The position numbers and the translations under genes were made by a program. From Candidatus Eisenbergiella merdavium (GTDB lineage Bacteria; Bacillota; Clostridia; Lachnospirales; Lachnospiraceae), in the NCBI GenBank assembly GCA_019119595.1, contig DWWS01000021.1:1-64000 (forward strand): a stretch of 64,000 nt of DNA, written 5' to 3'. The notes below the pieces were generated by a model that saw only the letters and a list, made by a program, of their open reading frames with translations, ran no database searches and had not been told where the DNA came from. This document shows positions 42,682-50,803 of this stretch, piece after piece. How positions within the stretch are numbered: the first letter of the stretch is position 1; every line of letters starts with the position of its first letter.

Positions 42682-43371
42682 TTACTCGGCAAGGCCGATT
42701 CCGGCGAGCCATTCGGTCACAGCGGCAGCAGGATCGGCGGCTTCAGAACTTCCCAAAGAAAGCCCTTCGGTTACGGTTGCATCCGGCTCCATACTTTCAA
42801 TGGTACCGGAAAAACCGCTGCCACCGGAGGTGACGAAAGGAGCAATTGTTTTGCCAGAGAAATCGTAGTCATCCAGGAAAGTGTAGAGGATCATCGGCAT
42901 ATCGCCCCACCAGTTGGGGAACCCGAAATAAACAGTTTCGTACTGGTCGAAATTTTCCACGCTTTGTGCAATGGCGGGACGGGCGTCGTTTGCCTGTTCG
43001 TCCTGCGCGATATCCAGCAGGGTATCGTAGTCATCGGTATAGGGTTCTGAGGGAACAATCTCAAAAATATCCGCGCCGGTCTGGGGCTGGATTTCAGTTG
43101 CTACCGACTCGGTGTTGCCAGACCAGGAAAAATACACTACCAATGAAGTGGAACCTGTTTCTGTTTCCGGCTGAGAGGATTCCTCGTCCTGCGGTACACT
43201 CTCAGTAGGAGCAGTGCTTTCAGAAGAGGGCGTATTTTCTTCGGGTGCGTCAGAGCCTTCCGGCCCGGAGGTCGCTGCCTGGGTACTGCTTTCCGGAGTG
43301 CCGCTGTTTCCGCAGGCAGCAAGAGAAAATACCATTGTGAGTATCAACACAAAAGAAAGAATTTTTTTCAT
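42682..43371 (-). CDS. Lipoprotein-anchored flavodoxin
   Basis: 229 residues. Signal sequence ends VFSLAACG, followed by a 45-residue Ser/Thr/Glu linker. The flavodoxin domain is complete: LVVYFSWSGNTESVATEIQ, YFGFPNWWGDMPMILYTFLDD, FVTSGGSGFSGTIES and the C-terminal AVTEWLAGIG. It is the intact relative of the broken flavodoxin tail in the next gene, and similar to the lipoprotein flavodoxin at 33530. It is probably an outside FMN electron carrier. Confidence 0.93.
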   Translation of the reverse strand: MKKILSFVLILTMVFSLAACGNSGTPESSTQAATSGPEGSDAPEENTPSSESTAPTESVPQDEESSQPETETGSTSLVVYFSWSGNTESVATEIQPQTGADIFEIVPSEPYTDDYDTLLDIAQDEQANDARPAIAQSVENFDQYETVYFGFPNWWGDMPMILYTFLDDYDFSGKTIAPFVTSGGSGFSGTIESMEPDATVTEGLSLGSSEAADPAAAVTEWLAGIGLAE

Positions 43372-43441
43372 ACTAAGAATCTCCTTTCAGTTGGCCGGCT
43401 GCCGCAGGGCAGAATTGCTCCGCTTGCCACCTGACCTTTTT

Positions 43442-43993
43442 CTATTGTTTTTCTTTACCCAGCGTCATGCACTTTGCGGCAGTGTCACCGGTTTTGAGAT
43501 AAGTGTAACCGGGCATTTCAAACAGGATAGGCTTGAAAACGCCGTAATCGATTTTCCCGGTTGCATTGAGGATACTTTCCTCTGCATAGGTGTGATCAAT
43601 TTTCAGGATAAAATTGTCAAACCCTTTAGTTTCATAGATATCCTCCACCGTGCATTCCATGGAAAGCTTTGCCTCATCAATCAGCGGAGCGCTGTTTTGC
43701 CCGATACTGTAGACGAATACCTCGGATTTGTCCGTCTTGCCGCCGCTGACGCAGCCTACATAGTCTGCCTTGGGGAGCATCGCCTCGTCCACAATGTTCA
43801 CAGACAACACCTGTGTATCACGAATCCCCTGGTTGGTATAGTGAGGCTTTGCAAGGCTGACCATAATGTGGTCATGCCTCATGATACCCACATGGCCCAC
43901 CAGCACCCAGTTGGGCTTGCCGTTTACCATAGCGCCCACTACCGTCAGCGGCGTGGGATAAAGTGCCAATACACTGCCTAAATCTTTTTTCAT
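43442..43993 (-). CDS. Flavin reductase-like domain protein
   Basis: 183 residues, start at 43993. It opens YPTPLTVVGAMVNGKPNWV and has GHVGIMRHDHIMVSLAKPHYT plus DTQVLSVNIVDEAM, all standard for the flavin reductase-like (FMN-binding split barrel) family. Members hold FMN and reduce flavins or electrophiles in the cytoplasm. It is the second gene of the operon, directly after the MerR regulator. Confidence 0.9.
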   Translation of the reverse strand: MKKDLGSVLALYPTPLTVVGAMVNGKPNWVLVGHVGIMRHDHIMVSLAKPHYTNQGIRDTQVLSVNIVDEAMLPKADYVGCVSGGKTDKSEVFVYSIGQNSAPLIDEAKLSMECTVEDIYETKGFDNFILKIDHTYAEESILNATGKIDYGVFKPILFEMPGYTYLKTGDTAAKCMTLGKEKQ

Positions 43994-44012
43994 AGTCTTA
44001 TTTCTCCTATCA

Positions 44013-44378
44013 TTATTTTGCTTTTTTCGCTTGACCTGCTTTCTGGATTTTGTACCGAAGGTAATCCAGACGGTCTAATTGAGCCTGCTTAAAATGAATC
44101 TCATCCAACGTACTGTTACGGTGCTGGCTGATCATTGCCAGCCGTTCCTGCTCTGTGTTTTCCCCTTCCAGCAGCAGCCGCATGTAGCTCTCCACTTCTT
44201 CGTTGGAAAAGCCCACATCATGAAGTGTCATGATGGTACTCAGACGGTGAATATCTTCGTCGTCATACTGCCATGCACCCATCACTTTTTTCACTGCGCC
44301 GCATAATCCCCAACTTTCATACTCCTTGAGAATCTCAATAGGAATACTGTAGCGCTCGCTTGCTTCCTGAATCGTCAT
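44013..44378 (-). CDS. MerR-family regulator, first gene of the redox operon
   Basis: 121 residues from ATG 44378, behind GAGGTGAAAAG. The N-terminal winged helix is TIQEASERYSIPIEILKEYESWGLC and the second element LSTIMTLHDVGFSNEEVESYM is typical, followed by a coiled helix (HRNSTLDEIHFKQAQLDRLDYL). No C-terminal effector domain follows, so it is a short MerR. As the first gene of a 12-kb operon it probably controls its own transcription through the dyad at 44415-44438. A redox or electrophile signal is likely given the genes it precedes (inference). Confidence 0.9.
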   Translation of the reverse strand: MTIQEASERYSIPIEILKEYESWGLCGAVKKVMGAWQYDDEDIHRLSTIMTLHDVGFSNEEVESYMRLLLEGENTEQERLAMISQHRNSTLDEIHFKQAQLDRLDYLRYKIQKAGQAKKAK

Positions 44379-44718
44379 CTTTTCACCTCGAATGCTTTAC
44401 CATACAAAAAATTAAAGGTGCTCCGTCCGGAACACCTTCATTGTAATATGTTTGGCTCTCTATGCAAAATGCCTATATTTTATTACCAGAAATAACTTTT
44501 TGACATTACGGAACAAAGTCAATTAACCTCAATTAGCCACTGGTCAACTAAAAGATAAATTTTATCAGAAGTCCTGTATTTGATGCAGTCAAAAAAATCA
44601 GCTTCCTGAAAAATACAATCTGAGCACCTGTTTTTATCAGATGGTTCCATTCCTTCAAATTGTGTTATATACTGGTCTCAGGCAAGACCGTTCAACGCAC
44701 TGACAGGAGGGATTCCGC
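44379..44718. promoter_or_regulatory. Divergent regulatory region with a MerR-type dyad
   Basis: AAGGTGCTCCG (44415-44425) and CGGAACACCTT (44428-44438) form a 24-bp near-palindrome (10 of 11 pairs). On the minus strand TACAAT at the edge of the dyad is preceded 16 bases upstream by TTGCAT, a usable promoter for the MerR operon, placing the dyad at or just after the transcription start. The rest of the 340 bases before the lipoprotein gene at 44719 shows a TATACT box near 44668 but no other gene. Confidence 0.55.
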
Positions 44719-45843
44719 ATGAGCCGGAGATATGGAATATTGATTTTTTTCATCCTTGCTTTGGTCATCACATCGCTTCCCGGATGTTCATGGAACGGAC
44801 TTGAAGGGCTTTCAAAGAATGAAGCCGGCACTTCAGAAGCAGAATCATCCCCTCCCGGAATTTTTTATGCAGATTCATCCCCAGTCTACAACAACGGCAT
44901 CTGCAGCGTACTCATCAGCGATAAAAATATGGTTCATGAATTCAGTCCGCTTTCCGCCGAATGGGATATCGTAGATTCCTGGCTCATCGGCAAAATAAAC
45001 CGGCTCTATTGGATTGCCGTCAGAGGAGGGACTTATCATTCAAAAGTAGATGGCTGGAAGATCAACAGAATTTCTGGCAATTCCCTCTTATCAGACGAAA
45101 GCGCCACAGCATGGGCTGTTATAGATAAAAGCCGGCACGCTGATACAGGAGACTTCGTGAATGAAGGCCCCGGTTGGATTCGCCTCAGGCGCAGCCGGAT
45201 ATTTGAAGACGTGCCGTTTTCCTATCGGGATATTCTTCTTTATCAGGATGGCGAAAATGCTTATCTCGCTCTGGAACAAAATGAGGACTCCAGCCAATGG
45301 TATCTGCTGAAAATATGGGGATACGGTGATTGGCTGAAAAAAGAAACGGATCTGTTTTTTCAGATCCTTTCCTGCGGCAGTATCTCGGATGATCCCGCCA
45401 ATATCGACTTCATATCCGTCTGCTGGAGCCATAATGTCCAGGCCTTTCACTCTGACCATCCCGCCTGGTCCATCGCCGTATCATGGCCCGTCTATACCAT
45501 GGAGCAATTTTTCCGTCTGGCTCAAAACGGCTCGCTCTGCATCACGTCAGAAACCAAAAGTACAGACAGATATTTTGACCGGATCTTAATTGACAGTGAG
45601 GTATCCGAAGATTATTCTGTCACAGAAAACACAGACCTGTGGATCCGGATAAAAACAGCGGCAGCTCCCTTCGATGAAGCTCTGCCCTATAAAGACATTC
45701 TTTTATATCAGGAAGGCAATGATGCCATTCTGGCATATCAAATGGCTGAAGCTCCTGATTCCTGGTATTTCTATCGCATCCCGGATTACGGGGAGTGGCT
45801 GGAAAAGGACATGGATTTGCTTGCGCGGTATCTGGCGTTTTAA
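44719..45843 (+). CDS. Lipoprotein with an internally duplicated domain
   Basis: 374 residues, ATG 44719 behind GACAGGAGGGATTCC. Lipobox ITSLPGC. Two copies of a 150-residue domain end in parallel motifs: RDILLYQDGENAYLALEQ then GYGDWLKKETDLF, and KDILLYQEGNDAILAYQM then DYGEWLEKDMDLL. No database family is recalled. A broken copy of the terminal motif lies on the opposite strand at 46524-46600, so related genes have been present nearby. It is AT-poor compared with the integrated element to the right. Confidence 0.75.
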   Translation: MSRRYGILIFFILALVITSLPGCSWNGLEGLSKNEAGTSEAESSPPGIFYADSSPVYNNGICSVLISDKNMVHEFSPLSAEWDIVDSWLIGKINRLYWIAVRGGTYHSKVDGWKINRISGNSLLSDESATAWAVIDKSRHADTGDFVNEGPGWIRLRRSRIFEDVPFSYRDILLYQDGENAYLALEQNEDSSQWYLLKIWGYGDWLKKETDLFFQILSCGSISDDPANIDFISVCWSHNVQAFHSDHPAWSIAVSWPVYTMEQFFRLAQNGSLCITSETKSTDRYFDRILIDSEVSEDYSVTENTDLWIRIKTAAAPFDEALPYKDILLYQEGNDAILAYQMAEAPDSWYFYRIPDYGEWLEKDMDLLARYLAF

Positions 45844-45850
45844 GATAATA

Positions 45851-45946
45851 ATGGAAGATCAGGCACAGTTAGGCCGTTTATTTGAAAGGCTTTGCAGGTA
45901 CATTTCGGAACGTGGACGCAAAAGCCTGTGCCATCGGCATGGCTAA
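45851..45946 (+). pseudogene. Remnant sharing the first codons of the gene at 30620
   Basis: The reading MEDQAQLGRLFERLC matches MTQLGRLYEKE of the 67-residue protein at 30620, and 18 consecutive DNA bases are nearly identical (CACAGTTAGGCCGTTTAT). It then runs off into an unrelated frame and stops after 31 codons. It starts 8 bases after the lipoprotein stop and is best read as a gene fragment. Confidence 0.5.
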
Positions 45947-45977
45947 ATCATCCGGATCTGCAGACTCCATTATAATA

Positions 45978-46085
45978 TCATCTTCGGTTAAAAAAATTCC
46001 AGAGATATTCACCTTGCGTTAAAACCATGGTTTTTTCCAATATTGACATAGCCTTTACAACCAATTCCAGTATAACATTATCCAT
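45978..46085 (-). CDS. Very short uncertain open frame
   Basis: 35 residues (MDNVILELVVKAMSILEKT, then MVLTQGEYLWNFFNRR) with AGGAGTAGAATATAT upstream. No family is recognised. It may be the beginning of a disrupted gene in this fragment-rich zone. Confidence 0.25.
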   Translation of the reverse strand: MDNVILELVVKAMSILEKTMVLTQGEYLWNFFNRR

Positions 46086-46149
46086 ATATATTCTACTCCT
46101 ATCCTTATCTTGCTTTGTTTGTACATTACTTCTTTTTTCAAATAATATA

Positions 46150-46177
46150 AGGCTATCAACCCACAAGCTGATAGCCT
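46150..46177 (-). terminator. Hairpin after the hicB remnant
   Basis: AGGCTATCA and TGATAGCCT pair perfectly over 9 bp around a 10-base loop, directly past the hicB remnant on its strand. The T-run is short (TATATTATTT), so it is a modest terminator. Confidence 0.55.
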
Positions 46178-46182
46178 ATATA

Positions 46183-46379
46183 TTAAAGTGCCAATTTGTA
46201 TAATGCTAATTGATTAAGGCTTACGCCTTCCTTGTCTGCTTCAATTGCTAAACGCTGATGTAATGACTTTGGCAGCCGTCAAGTTCTAAAATTCTGCCGT
46301 AAAAATAATGCCCGCTTTCGTCGTTCATTTCCTGTACTAATCTTGTATACGGTAACTTCATATAGTCCTTAACTTCCAT
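46183..46379 (-). pseudogene. hicB: hicB antitoxin gene with internal deletion and frameshift
   Basis: ATG 46379 is preceded by AGAGGAG. The N-terminal part reads MEVKDYMKLPYTRLVQEMND then GHYFYGRILELDG, a HicB start. The C-terminal part, in another frame, reads RLPKSLHQRLAIEADKEGVS then LNQLALYKLAL and stop, the HicB RHH tail. The two join directly at GACGGCTGCCAAAG, so about 40-60 codons in the middle are gone and the frame is shifted. No hicA toxin gene is visible. Confidence 0.75.
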
Positions 46380-46406
46380 GGGTTATGCTCCTCTTTCTTC
46401 TTGCCG

Positions 46407-46535
46407 GAAGTCCATGTAAGCGGCGCCAAAGCGCCGGAAGACGCCCTCACGCTGGTAAGCGGAGCTGATTTCGCCGTCTATGCCAAAACAGTCCAGGGCT
46501 GGGCAGGCACTCTGTTGAACCGTTCAGATGCCTAA
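46407..46535 (+). pseudogene. C-terminal fragment of an unidentified protein
   Basis: A 42-residue reading, EVHVSGAKAPEDALTLVSGA then DFAVYAKTVQGWAGTLLNRSDA, ends in TAA at 46533. It has no start and no ribosome site, so it is the tail of a gene cut by a rearrangement. The parent family is not recognised. Confidence 0.35.
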
Positions 46536-46604
46536 ACCCTGCAATGGTTTTGCAACTTCCTTTTTAAGCCAATTCCCATACTCAGGGAGTCGAAATAAAC
46601 GCAA
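46524..46604 (-). pseudogene. Fragment of a lipoprotein tail like that at 44719
   Basis: On the minus strand the codons read LRLFRLPEYGNWLKKEVAKP then LQGLGI and stop. YGNWLKKE matches the terminal YGDWLKKE/YGEWLEKD motif of the duplicated lipoprotein at 44719-45843. Only this terminal piece survives; the upstream part is replaced by the tRNA terminator region. Confidence 0.45.
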
Positions 46605-46644
46605 AAAAAGAATCTGACCAAGCCACAAGCTAAAGTCAGATTCT
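46602..46644 (-). terminator. Terminator of the tRNA-Leu gene
   Basis: On the minus strand AGAATCTGAC and GTCAGATTCT pair perfectly over 10 bp and are followed by TTTTTTT. It lies 11 bases beyond the tRNA fragment at 46656-46710, as expected for the terminator of a tRNA gene. Confidence 0.88.
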
Positions 46645-46655
46645 CTCCTAAATAC

Positions 46656-46710
46656 TGCCGGCAACCGGACTTGAACCGGTACGGGGTTGCCCCCGAGGGA
46701 TTTTAAGTCC
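46656..46710 (-). other. tRNA-Leu(UAA) 3' fragment: attachment site of an integrated element
   Basis: Read on the minus strand: GGACTTAAAATCC (anticodon arm, anticodon TAA), the long variable arm CTCGGGGGCAACCCCG, the T-arm ACCGGTTCAAGTCCGGT and the acceptor strand TGCCGGCA. The 5' half (acceptor 5' strand, D-arm) is missing; upstream is unrelated AT-rich sequence. Integrases often insert at tRNA 3' ends and leave exactly such a duplicated 3' segment at one junction. With its terminator on the low-coordinate side, chromosome lies to the left and the element to the right. Confidence 0.8.
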
Positions 46711-46967
46711 AAAAAGTCATTTTGAATTTAACGGAATTTTGTTCCATCTATTTGATTCTTCTTCTCTGAAATTTTCCCTGTTTACTGGCACTATCTGTAA
46801 AAATCCCTCTATATTACAGCCATTTTCAAAATTTACGAAATAGTGTTTTTCGGACCGTTAAGAGGGATGCCGGAAGGATGAAGGGGATATAAACGAAGGT
46901 AACATATAATCACTTTTTTATGCTTTGAAACGATGTTTTCACTGCCATGGCGTTTTAAAGGAGACTT
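46711..46967. other. Left end of the integrated element, no gene seen
   Basis: About 257 bases between the tRNA fragment and the first element gene. It is AT-rich, and no integrase or excisionase gene is at this end, so the recombination module must lie at the other end outside the window. Confidence 0.5.
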
Positions 46968-48074
46968 ATGAATTATCAATTGGAAATCAAACAGATTGTA
47001 GACTTCCCGCGCTGTCGGATCTACCGGGAATTTCTACAGACGCTCATGAAGGATAAGAGCATCCGGACAACCGGAAGCTCTTATCTTTTTTATTTTATGG
47101 TATTATGCTCCTATGCTAATTTCCGCACCTCCTACCGCAGGCTGGAGGGTATTTCATATCTGGTAGGCCCCGGTGAATGGATATGCAAATCCTCAGAGCT
47201 TACAGAATGGTTCCGCGTCCGCTTCCAACATCAGGCTTTTTCTATTCTGGATACCTTGCAAAGGCAGAATTATATCTCATACACACGGCTTGGCCACGGG
47301 CATTTAGTCAGATTTTCAATCACCAACTGGAAAAAACATAATACAGTCCTTGACTATAATTACCCCTGTCTGAAGGATGTCGGCTTTTTCTTCTTTCCCA
47401 TCTCCGCCGTTCATGAACTGATCAGCATGGGGAAATGCTCAGAGATGGATATCGTTCTGGATCTTTGGATTCATGCTATTTATAACGATGAACAAGTCCA
47501 GGGCTCCAATATAGGGCCGGTTGTATATTTTCGCAACTGCACTGGCAATCCGCTGGTAAACTACAGTGATCTGGCAATACGCTGGGGAATCTCAAGATCC
47601 TCCGTCAGCCGGATTTTAAATAAACTGCAGGGTATGGAATATCTGTCGCTGATTTCCTTTACCGGCAGGCACGGCAGTATTATCTATCTTTGCAATTATC
47701 TTTCCACCATGTTCAATATCAGCGATGTCATGATCGACAAGGAGGAGGTTTCCATGACTTTTTGTATGTCCGTTCAGACAAAAGAAGAAAATTCCCTTTC
47801 TGATAACAGTGAGATTCTTGATGAACAGATATCTATCAATGATAGCATTCCAGAAACAGCGTTTAGCGTTTCAGAATCTGACATGAAACAGATCGTCAAA
47901 AAAGTGGTGAAAATCCTTGCTACGCAAGGCATTCCATGCACTGCATGTCCACTTACACACTATAAGTTATATAGATTATCCGACTGCGGGGAAACTGATA
48001 TTAAGTATTCTCTATCCATCAGGTGTCCGGGCAGAGGGACGCAATATTTATTTGAAATATCCATAAGACAATAA
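46968..48074 (+). CDS. Winged-helix regulatory or replication-initiator-like protein of the element
   Basis: 368 residues, ATG 46968 behind AAAGGAGACTT. The first 130 residues resemble a winged-helix domain with a hydrophobic N-terminal helix. A second helix-turn-helix is at about 200-225 (DLAIRWGISRSSVSRILNKLQ), of a MarR/replication-protein type. The C-terminal 100 residues are acidic, then basic. Proteins of this sort occur near one end of clostridial conjugative elements. Whether it represses transfer genes or starts plasmid-like replication is not decidable here. Confidence 0.6.
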   Translation: MNYQLEIKQIVDFPRCRIYREFLQTLMKDKSIRTTGSSYLFYFMVLCSYANFRTSYRRLEGISYLVGPGEWICKSSELTEWFRVRFQHQAFSILDTLQRQNYISYTRLGHGHLVRFSITNWKKHNTVLDYNYPCLKDVGFFFFPISAVHELISMGKCSEMDIVLDLWIHAIYNDEQVQGSNIGPVVYFRNCTGNPLVNYSDLAIRWGISRSSVSRILNKLQGMEYLSLISFTGRHGSIIYLCNYLSTMFNISDVMIDKEEVSMTFCMSVQTKEENSLSDNSEILDEQISINDSIPETAFSVSESDMKQIVKKVVKILATQGIPCTACPLTHYKLYRLSDCGETDIKYSLSIRCPGRGTQYLFEISIRQ

Positions 48075-48114
48075 TGCCCCTCAGATAGATCAATGGAAAG
48101 GATGGTTAATTTCT

Positions 48115-48660
48115 ATGAACAGAAGAACAAATAAAGTGATTGAGGATTATGCGAAGGAGAACCCACTATTTCATGACACCTGGAAGCTTTTAAAGAATTA
48201 CAGAGATGCTGTCTGGAACCTGGAGCTGGCTGTCCGACAGGTACGTCGTGATTTTGAGGTTGAGTATGGGACAAGTATTGAAGAATTTTTAGATTCCATA
48301 TACCTGGCCGGAGCCGATGTGGGCGGAACACAGTTGGAAAGCTATGCGAGGAGCATTGAGCGAAGCCACAAAATGCTCACCCTGTTGAACAGTGCCGTCG
48401 AGACTCTGCGTTCAAAGCATAAGCATGGTGAGCAGTATTACTGGATTCTGTATTACACCTATCTGTCTCCCCAGCAGCCACAGAACACCGAAGAAATCAT
48501 TGAGAAGCTGCAGGAACATATTGCCAACATATCTTACAGAACCTATTACCGCAAGCGTCCGGATGCAGTTCAGGCCCTCAGCGCTATATTGTGGGGATAC
48601 AGTTCAAAGGAATGCATTGATGTTCTGGATCACTTTTTTCCTGAAAAAATGCGCCTTTAA
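48115..48660 (+). CDS. ArpU/RinA-like putative regulator
   Basis: 181 residues, ATG 48115 behind AAAGGATGG. Mostly helical and charged: DYAKENPLFHDTWKLLKNYR then AVWNLELAVRQVRRDFEVEYG. The C-terminal EHIANISYRTYYRKRPDAVQ then LSAILWG resembles the sigma region 4-like tail of phage ArpU/RinA transcription activators. It follows the previous gene by 40 bases and is likely in the same transcript. It is possibly a transcriptional activator of the element's late genes. Confidence 0.5.
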   Translation: MNRRTNKVIEDYAKENPLFHDTWKLLKNYRDAVWNLELAVRQVRRDFEVEYGTSIEEFLDSIYLAGADVGGTQLESYARSIERSHKMLTLLNSAVETLRSKHKHGEQYYWILYYTYLSPQQPQNTEEIIEKLQEHIANISYRTYYRKRPDAVQALSAILWGYSSKECIDVLDHFFPEKMRL

Positions 48661-49059
48661 GGCCTATTTTTGCCAGGCTATTCTATTTCATCAAAATGTA
48701 TTATATACTGTTCTTCATAACCAAATTCTAGAAATATTGCATTATTCCCCAACTGCTGTATCCTGTCGGATATAACTGTTGGGGAATATGCCGTACTGCA
48801 TTGCTCTGCAAGATTAAGATTTTTCAAAACTCAAAGAGCCATTTACCGTCATATGGTCTCTCAGATTCCTGAATGGTTCAAAACCGTATTTACGCAACTC
48901 ATTATGAATTCAACGTATGCTGACGGCGTGTCTACGCAATAACCAACCTGCGCTATGTGCGTGATACACGTCCGTATATCCGGAGAAGTCGTGCTCTTCA
49001 AATAATCTATCAGAGCCTAATATCGTAAATTTGATTGCATTAAAATTGCCCTTAGTTGA
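48661..49059. other. Gene-free region with complex hairpin and decayed frame
   Basis: ATTCCCCAAC (48744-48753) and GTTGGGGAAT (48778-48787) pair perfectly, and the loop contains a smaller TATCC/GGATA stem, giving a nested hairpin. On the minus strand from about 49040 to 48920 an open stretch reads FTILGSDRLFEEHDFSGYTD then VYHAHSAGWLLRRHAVS before a stop, without ribosome site; this could be a decayed gene. Confidence 0.45.
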
Positions 49060-49905
49060 TCAATTATATAATGCGTACATGGTATCCGGACCGGCCAGGC
49101 CATCTGCTGAAAGTCCCCTATTCGCCTGAAAATTTTTCACTGCAGTTGTCGTACCATTTCCGAAAATACCATCAACACCGTTTGGATTGAAACCTCGGCA
49201 ATACAGCATTCCCTGTAACAGATGCACATCATTACCTCTGTCTCCAGCCTTCAAAATTGTTACTGCTGCCTTTGAATCAGAGCCAAAAATCCCATCCGGC
49301 GTAACACCAAGAATCTGCTGATATGCCTTGGTAGCAGCCTTTTTGGTATTTGTTCCATAAATACCATCCGCCGTCAGCCCAGAGTTGTAATTTTCATTAA
49401 GCCATAACTGAAATGCCCGGATCGTGCTATCCCCAGTTGGATCTGGATCTACCACTCCGCCACCTTCCCAAGAACCGGACAAGAACATCTGCTTTTCTGC
49501 TGCACGACGTCTTACCAATCCTTCAAGAACCTCGCCGCCAGCATAAATCCATTTGTCAAATTCATTTGCGGCTCCGTTGATATCACCTGCATTCAGCTTT
49601 TTTAAGAGTGTACTGGAGGAAAGATTTCCAGTCCCTACATTGAAAGTAAAGGATACCAGGGCATCAAACTGACTCTGATTGATGGCATATGTTACATAGC
49701 TATTTACAGCGTTTTCCGCTGTCTTTAGATCCTGTCGAAGAAAGGCAATGGCTTCTTCTTCTGTTATTGTCATACCCTGATACACTCCGGATGTATGCCC
49801 ATAACCGATGGTCCACACTCCAACAGAATCTTGATAGGCTGTCAGCCTGCATCCTTCAAAAGATGTAATTAGGTCAATACCAGCCTGAGAAGTAGTAAAA
49901 CTCAT
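49060..49905 (-). CDS. GH24-type lysozyme with C-terminal peptidoglycan-binding repeats
   Basis: 281 residues, start at 49905 behind GAACGGAGGAATAAG. Residues 1-145 are a phage-type lysozyme: LITSFEGCRLTAYQDSVGVW then TIGYGHTSG (Glu, Asp, Thr of the E-D-T triad). After a Gly/Pro linker, two peptidoglycan-binding units follow (LTADGIYGTNTKKAATKAYQ and NPNGVDGIFGNGTTTAVKNF). No signal peptide is present, so it would need a holin to leave the cell. Its start lies behind a promoter with the GTTTACA/CTTTTT boxes shared across the cassette, and the holin is encoded 4.5 kb upstream on the same strand. Confidence 0.93.
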   Translation of the reverse strand: MSFTTSQAGIDLITSFEGCRLTAYQDSVGVWTIGYGHTSGVYQGMTITEEEAIAFLRQDLKTAENAVNSYVTYAINQSQFDALVSFTFNVGTGNLSSSTLLKKLNAGDINGAANEFDKWIYAGGEVLEGLVRRRAAEKQMFLSGSWEGGGVVDPDPTGDSTIRAFQLWLNENYNSGLTADGIYGTNTKKAATKAYQQILGVTPDGIFGSDSKAAVTILKAGDRGNDVHLLQGMLYCRGFNPNGVDGIFGNGTTTAVKNFQANRGLSADGLAGPDTMYALYN

Positions 49906-49948
49906 ACTTATTCCTCCGTTCATTATTTTTTGTACATGTACACTAAAT

Positions 49949-49977
49949 AAAAAGAACGGATAAATATATTTGTAAAC
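49949..49977 (-). promoter_or_regulatory. TcdR-type promoter of the lysozyme gene
   Basis: On the minus strand GTTTACA (-35) and CTTTTT (-10, 49954-49949) are separated by 16 bases, the same spacing as before the genes at 51684, 54328 and 55490. Sigma factors of the TcdR/UviA/BotR group use a TTTACA -35 and a CT-rich -10. The start codon lies 44 bases downstream. Confidence 0.72.
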
Positions 49978-49987
49978 CACTCCAATT

Positions 49988-50788
49988 TTAATCTATAAGG
50001 GACAGCTCAACTGTATTACCGTATCCCACAAATACCAATGGACCATTTTCAGTTTCGTTATGAAGAAAAGCAATTTTTCCAGTTATGCTCTCACCTACTT
50101 TTAATGAATAATTATATAGAGAGTTTTCCAAACAACCCGTTACATCTTCTGCATTCTCCCTTTCTTCAGGCAACTCAAAGTAAAAGGCAAATGCTTTTAA
50201 AGACGCTATATTTTCCTGTAATGATATTTCCTCTACTTCTCCGGCATTATATTCCATATATATTGTAATTATAATATATTCTTTGCCTTTTTCAGGAGCT
50301 TGCAACATAGCATTTTTTTCCAGAAGTTCTGAATATGCAGTTTTTCCCCGAATCACATCCTTAATTCCTATTGTAACAGTCACTGGAATAGAAACTCCAT
50401 CAACCGTTTGGAATCCATTTAGTGTATCTGTCATACCATATGGAATCGTTTCCTCGGACTCTATCCCTACTTCCGTTTCTAAATTATCTGAATCCACAGC
50501 TATTTGGTTTTCATCAAAGCCTTTTACCTCATCAATCTGAGAAAATACCTCGCCACTTTTAGTATTATTTTCATCTATTTCCGTTTCCTGAGTGTCTATC
50601 GAATTTTCTGTCCCGTAATCAGAAGTATCCGTTTCCAACATCGCCTCCTGAAATTCCATTTTGTCCTCTTCCGAGATTTGGGGTTCGGCAACAATAGTAA
50701 CCTCTTCAATTCCGCTCAATGTGGTTATGTCTTGACAAGAGCAGAGCAGCACACTACATAAACCCAGTATTATTGTACATTTTTTCAT
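49988..50788 (-). CDS. Lipoprotein with DUF4352/5068-like C-terminal domain
   Basis: 266 residues. Signal sequence LGLCSVLLCSC ends in a lipobox. An acidic linker of about 100 residues (EVTIVAEPQISEEDKMEFQE, TDTSDYGTENSIDTQETEID) precedes a beta-rich domain: SIPVTVTIGIKDVIRGKTAYSELLEK, then IITIYMEYN, AFYFELPE and KIAFLHNE. This resembles DUF4352-like immunoglobulin domains of lipoproteins. It starts 15 bases after the C39 peptidase gene, so the two are co-transcribed. It may bind or protect against the cassette's product (inference). Confidence 0.7.
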   Translation of the reverse strand: MKKCTIILGLCSVLLCSCQDITTLSGIEEVTIVAEPQISEEDKMEFQEAMLETDTSDYGTENSIDTQETEIDENNTKSGEVFSQIDEVKGFDENQIAVDSDNLETEVGIESEETIPYGMTDTLNGFQTVDGVSIPVTVTIGIKDVIRGKTAYSELLEKNAMLQAPEKGKEYIIITIYMEYNAGEVEEISLQENIASLKAFAFYFELPEERENAEDVTGCLENSLYNYSLKVGESITGKIAFLHNETENGPLVFVGYGNTVELSLID

Positions 50789-50803
50789 ATTTCACCCCAT
50801 CTT

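Noticed and set aside
46656-46710. Functional tRNA-Leu gene
   Set aside because: The 5' acceptor strand and D-arm are absent; upstream sequence cannot pair with the acceptor 3' strand.
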